Assembly: GCA_002633025.1 (NCBI GenBank)
Contig: NMRB01000099.1
Span: 357,145 to 421,144, forward strand
DNA length: 64,000 nucleotides
Direction of reading: 5' to 3'
From: Notospermus geniculatus
Taxonomy: Eukaryota; Nemertea; Pilidiophora; Heteronemertea; Lineidae
This document shows, piece after piece, positions 61,973-64,000 of the stretch. The notes beneath the pieces were generated by a model that saw nothing but the letters and a program-made list of their open reading frames with translations, was not told the DNA's origin and did not search any database. Made by a program: the position numbers and the translations under genes. The stretch's first letter is position 1. Each line of letters opens with the position of its first letter.

Positions 61973-62188
61973 GGGTCGTTTAGACGACAAGCCAAAAAAC
62001 CACATTCAGATTCTATCCGATTGGATCTGATCGACCCGTATTGGGTCTCATTTGCGTTTAGACGAGATTTGAATGTGGTCCAAAATCCACATTGGACCGC
62101 ATTGGGTAGTGTTTACACGCAAGAGTTTTGAACCACAATCGGATTCGATCGGATCACATGTGGATTTTGCCTGTCATCTAAACGGCCC
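61973..62188. mobile_element. MITE with GGGTCGTTTAGACGACA ends, 216 bp
   Basis: The left end GGGTCGTTTAGACGACA and right end TGTCATCTAAACGGCCC are inverted repeats with three differences. TA flanks both sides. Inside, GTTTAGACGA and GTTTACACGC and the word pair ATCCGATTGGATCTGATC / GATTCGATCGGATC add further symmetry. Confidence 0.75.
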
Positions 62189-63488
62189 TATTGAGACTTC
62201 TTTCATTTCAAGACAACACCGCAGGGGGAATTTTGGAGATCAGCATCATATGAAAGTGACATGGGGCTACATCCCACTTGCAAAGTTTTGCATCAAGAAA
62301 TGGCACATAATCTTTTCACAACTGGTCGTATCGTCAAGTAAATCCAGCTCACCATCCAGCCTCGCATCAATCGACCAGTCCGCCAGTGAAGAGCGGTAGA
62401 TTTGAAGAGGTTTAATGGCGCAGTGACAATGACAGGATTCTGAGTGACCTCCCAATGCCTCTGGGTAACTTGGACCGTGGACAATAACCATCAAAGCCGC
62501 CTCTATAATTACTACAAAGGCTGCCAAGCTTTAGCCTCTGGATATCGTAAGAATACCTTGTGAATAGAGTGTCTGAAGACTCAAGAAAGACCAGGTATCT
62601 CATGCAGTATGACAAGGCTACGTGAGCAAGGTTGTAGATCTTCACAGTGTGGTGACTGGAAGGAGGAGGAAGGATCATCACGAACTTCTGGAGACGAAAA
62701 CCAAGCATAATCAGAGGCTCAATGATGACATGAAATACTTAGTGTGAACAGAGATCACGAGAAGTGAATGTGTGAACTGAAGCCAAGTATGGGATAGAAT
62801 CACTGTTCAGACATGTCAGATGGTAGAGAAGCCTTGTGTGAACATATCTTTCTGAGAAGAAATGAGAACCCCTGTGTGAACACTGATCAAAAGCCAAGTG
62901 TGNAACACATGACCAACATACACAAGTTCCCTCGGAGCCAACGTAGTTATGCTCAAATTATAAATTTTCCACGGATAAATAACGCACCTTTGATCTAGCA
63001 AAGGCAGGGGATTTTTGCCGCAGGGTAAAATCCGAGCCAATGGTCTTACAATGGAGAATCTTGAAGACTGCTATTGATAGGTAGGCATGCTGAGTCATAC
63101 AGTCGTGTTGGCTCACTGCTGCCGCTTTCTCCAAGTCGCTTGAAAGCACTGATGGCACAACTTGCACACTACACTGTACAAATTATGAAAATCAGGGAAA
63201 TGAAATTGAGAGTGAGATGTGTTGTGATGAGTTCTTGGTGTCCTTGTGCATCAATAGGGCTTCATTTTCCCTCATCATCTTTGGTGTCACATTTTAACCA
63301 GTGTAAGTTTTAGTAATGTGCCAGTGGCAGTGATGGTGGGGGATGAGAAAATTTCGGTATGGAGGTCAAGGGAACAAACAACAAGGCATACATGACCGAA
63401 GTAAGTAAATTCTAGAATAAGTGTTGGTCACTTGGCCAACCACACTGCAAATTCTGGGAGATCTCTGTAAAAACACCATCCTGGAATT

Positions 63489-63854
63489 CAGGGCTTTCTT
63501 TTAAGGTGCGCACCATGGCGCACCTAAAATCACGCCGTGGGGTGCAAAAAAATGTGCACCTATCACTCAAAAAAGTTAAAATTCTAGCAACGTGCTTTGC
63601 AAATCTGTAATGTCGACGGATGAGAGAGAGTGTGGTAATGAATGTTAAAAGTGCTCATAGTCAGTTCGTATCGCCTGAAGATGGCATTTCAATCGCTCAG
63701 TTTGAACCAATGTCAATATCAAACACGTGTATTCATGTAATAGTTCGTCCACATGTGCTGAAGATGGCGCTGCGATCACCATAGCGAACTGAGCGCCTAA
63801 AACAATTGAGGTGCTCACAAAACTGAGCGCCTGCAGATTAAAAGACAAGCCCTG
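63489..63854. mobile_element. hAT-like MITE, 366 bp, with GGAATT duplication
   Basis: CAGGGCTTTCTTTTAA at the left and TTAAAAGACAAGCCCTG at the right are inverted repeats. The direct repeat GGAATT flanks it (63483-63488 and 63855-63860). The interior has GCGCACC/GGTGC words and no transposase frame. CAGGG ends point to hAT, an inference. Confidence 0.75.
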
Positions 63855-64000
63855 GGAATTTTCAACACCAAGGCCACAAAATTGTGACCGATACTCTCAT
63901 ATCACACATACGTGCACTAGCCCTGCCCATTACTGTCATGACTGTGCACCTTGACTAAAAATACAAGGTTATAGCTTCAAGGCAGTCATTATGCAAATAC

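Larger units (their letters stand above)
57321..64000. other. Presumed 5' intron or upstream region of cachd1
   Basis: No coding exon was recognised here on either strand. The first cachd1 exon (start codon, signal peptide) is either beyond the right edge or too short to identify by eye. The stretch contains five repeat or mobile features listed separately, a TG microsatellite with a gap, and single Ns at 58292 and 62883. Confidence 0.5.

Noticed and set aside
62267-62527. Possible first exon of cachd1 on the minus strand (hydrophobic start MAAFVVIIEAALMVIV)
   Set aside because: The start resembles a signal peptide, but the rest does not match CACHD1 and I could not find a donor giving phase 0 into 57320 with confidence.

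Overview
The window is eukaryotic. Its genes are split by GT-AG introns, intergenic spacing is wide, and there are many tRNA-derived SINE-like repeats, foldback MITEs and minisatellites. Nothing looks prokaryotic, viral or organellar. The gene content and the very frequent palindrome TAGGCCTA suggest a marine invertebrate animal, possibly a deuterostome such as an echinoderm or amphioxus; the species call is an inference of low confidence. A 302-base N gap (21265-21566), a short N gap at 59033 and several single Ns, mostly next to C or G runs, show a draft assembly.

Layout: (1) 1-3145, minus strand: a GADD45-family gene (call it A) whose 3' end runs off the left edge. (2) 6773-8420, minus strand: a second, complete GADD45 gene (B) with a TATA box at 8533-8540. 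The two form a tandem pair of stress-response genes in the same orientation. (3) About 3990-4390, between them: a cluster of YY1-, ETS- and NRF1-like sites that looks like a CpG-type promoter for an unidentified transcript. (4) About 8.5-40.8 kb: 32 kb in which I recognise no protein-coding exon; it holds MITEs, SINEs, direct duplications and minisatellites. (5) 40810-57320, minus strand: 22 coding exons of a CACHD1 ortholog (VWFA and cache domain-containing protein 1, related to the alpha2delta subunits of voltage-gated calcium channels). Every splice phase joins correctly and the exons sum to 3723 nt (1240 codons plus stop), lacking only the signal-peptide end. (6) 57.3-64 kb: presumed first intron or upstream region of cachd1, with more MITEs and SINE-like pieces.

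The genes are not functionally linked. GADD45 proteins act inside the cell in p38/JNK stress signalling and growth arrest, whereas CACHD1 is a single-pass membrane protein that modulates calcium channels and Wnt receptors. I found no defence system or new gene cluster. The most informative features are the GADD45 duplication with intron and loop divergence, a phase-neutral 30-nt microexon in cachd1, and a varied set of non-autonomous DNA transposons, several with target-site duplications readable by eye. Exon and element edges were counted by hand and may be off by one or two bases.
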